A stretch of DNA of 50,240 bases from Actinomycetota bacterium (GTDB lineage Bacteria > Actinomycetota > Actinomycetes > Streptosporangiales > Streptosporangiaceae): the NCBI GenBank assembly GCA_003168255.1, contig PMSU01000043.1:1-50240 (forward strand), given 5' to 3'. The notes below the pieces were generated by a model that saw only the letters and a list, made by a program, of their open reading frames with translations, had not been told where the DNA came from and did not search any database. Shown here piece after piece: positions 50,226-50,240 of this stretch (position 1 is its first letter; each line of letters opens with the position of its first letter). The position numbers were made by a program, and so were the translations under genes.

Positions 50226-50240
50226 ATCATCGGCCCGGTC

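Overview
This is a GC-rich window with the gene style of a filamentous actinomycete. It has frequent GTG and TTG starts, many 4-nt stop/start overlaps, SARP and TetR/PadR regulators, an ECF42-type sigma factor, and the divisome gene sepX/glpR beside molybdenum-cofactor genes. A Streptosporangiales- or Streptomyces-like host fits; the species cannot be named from sequence alone.

Layout. 1-3920 is a decayed accessory segment: a truncated IS66 transposase cut by a group II intron remnant, whose maturase has lost both ends, followed by two translationally coupled genes of unknown function. It stops next to a tRNA-Ala(CGC) gene at 4143-4219. 4308-9497 is a conserved housekeeping block on the minus strand: galU, glp (moeA), moaC, mogA, a GNAT acetyltransferase and sepX/glpR. 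9581-14667 runs on the plus strand: 5-formyl-THF cyclo-ligase (with no ordinary start codon), an FmdB zinc ribbon, an MTA phosphorylase, a small unknown, a MoxR ATPase with a VWA partner, and two small genes, one resembling GIY-YIG proteins. 14683-19282 holds regulator/target pairs: secretory lipase/TetR, PadR/VC0807-like membrane protein, and an APH-like kinase. 19909-27585 encodes a secreted kelch protein, a STAND-SARP regulator split by a frameshift, and a large secreted beta-repeat protein with a textbook SARP site in front of it. 27631-31778 has a TetR/MFS efflux pair and a DGPF-ECF42 sigma pair.

The most interesting region is 31783-41173, a minus-strand array. It starts with an unknown gene, then coxM, coxS, coxL, an xdhC-YHS fusion and coxG. 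CoxL carries the AYRCSFR loop of form I (true) aerobic CO dehydrogenase. The array then continues into five very small single-TM proteins, a DUF1059-like protein and a 519-residue membrane protein made of two copies of the same unit. At least two of the small proteins look paralogous. I see this as a candidate undescribed membrane module for CO-derived electron flow. The molybdopterin genes and the CoxD/CoxE-like MoxR-VWA pair elsewhere in the window could serve the same enzyme.

41509-50113 holds an MBL hydrolase, a zinc-ribbon membrane protein with a pentapeptide repeat, a glucoamylase (GH15) gene scrap, an ATP-grasp-like ligase divergent from an MFS exporter, a TrmB/LuxR-type regulator, a small SARP, a YjbR protein and a GYD protein. 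Three intergenic copies of a near-perfect palindrome of about 50 bp (13885, 19624, 41380) are scattered over the window.
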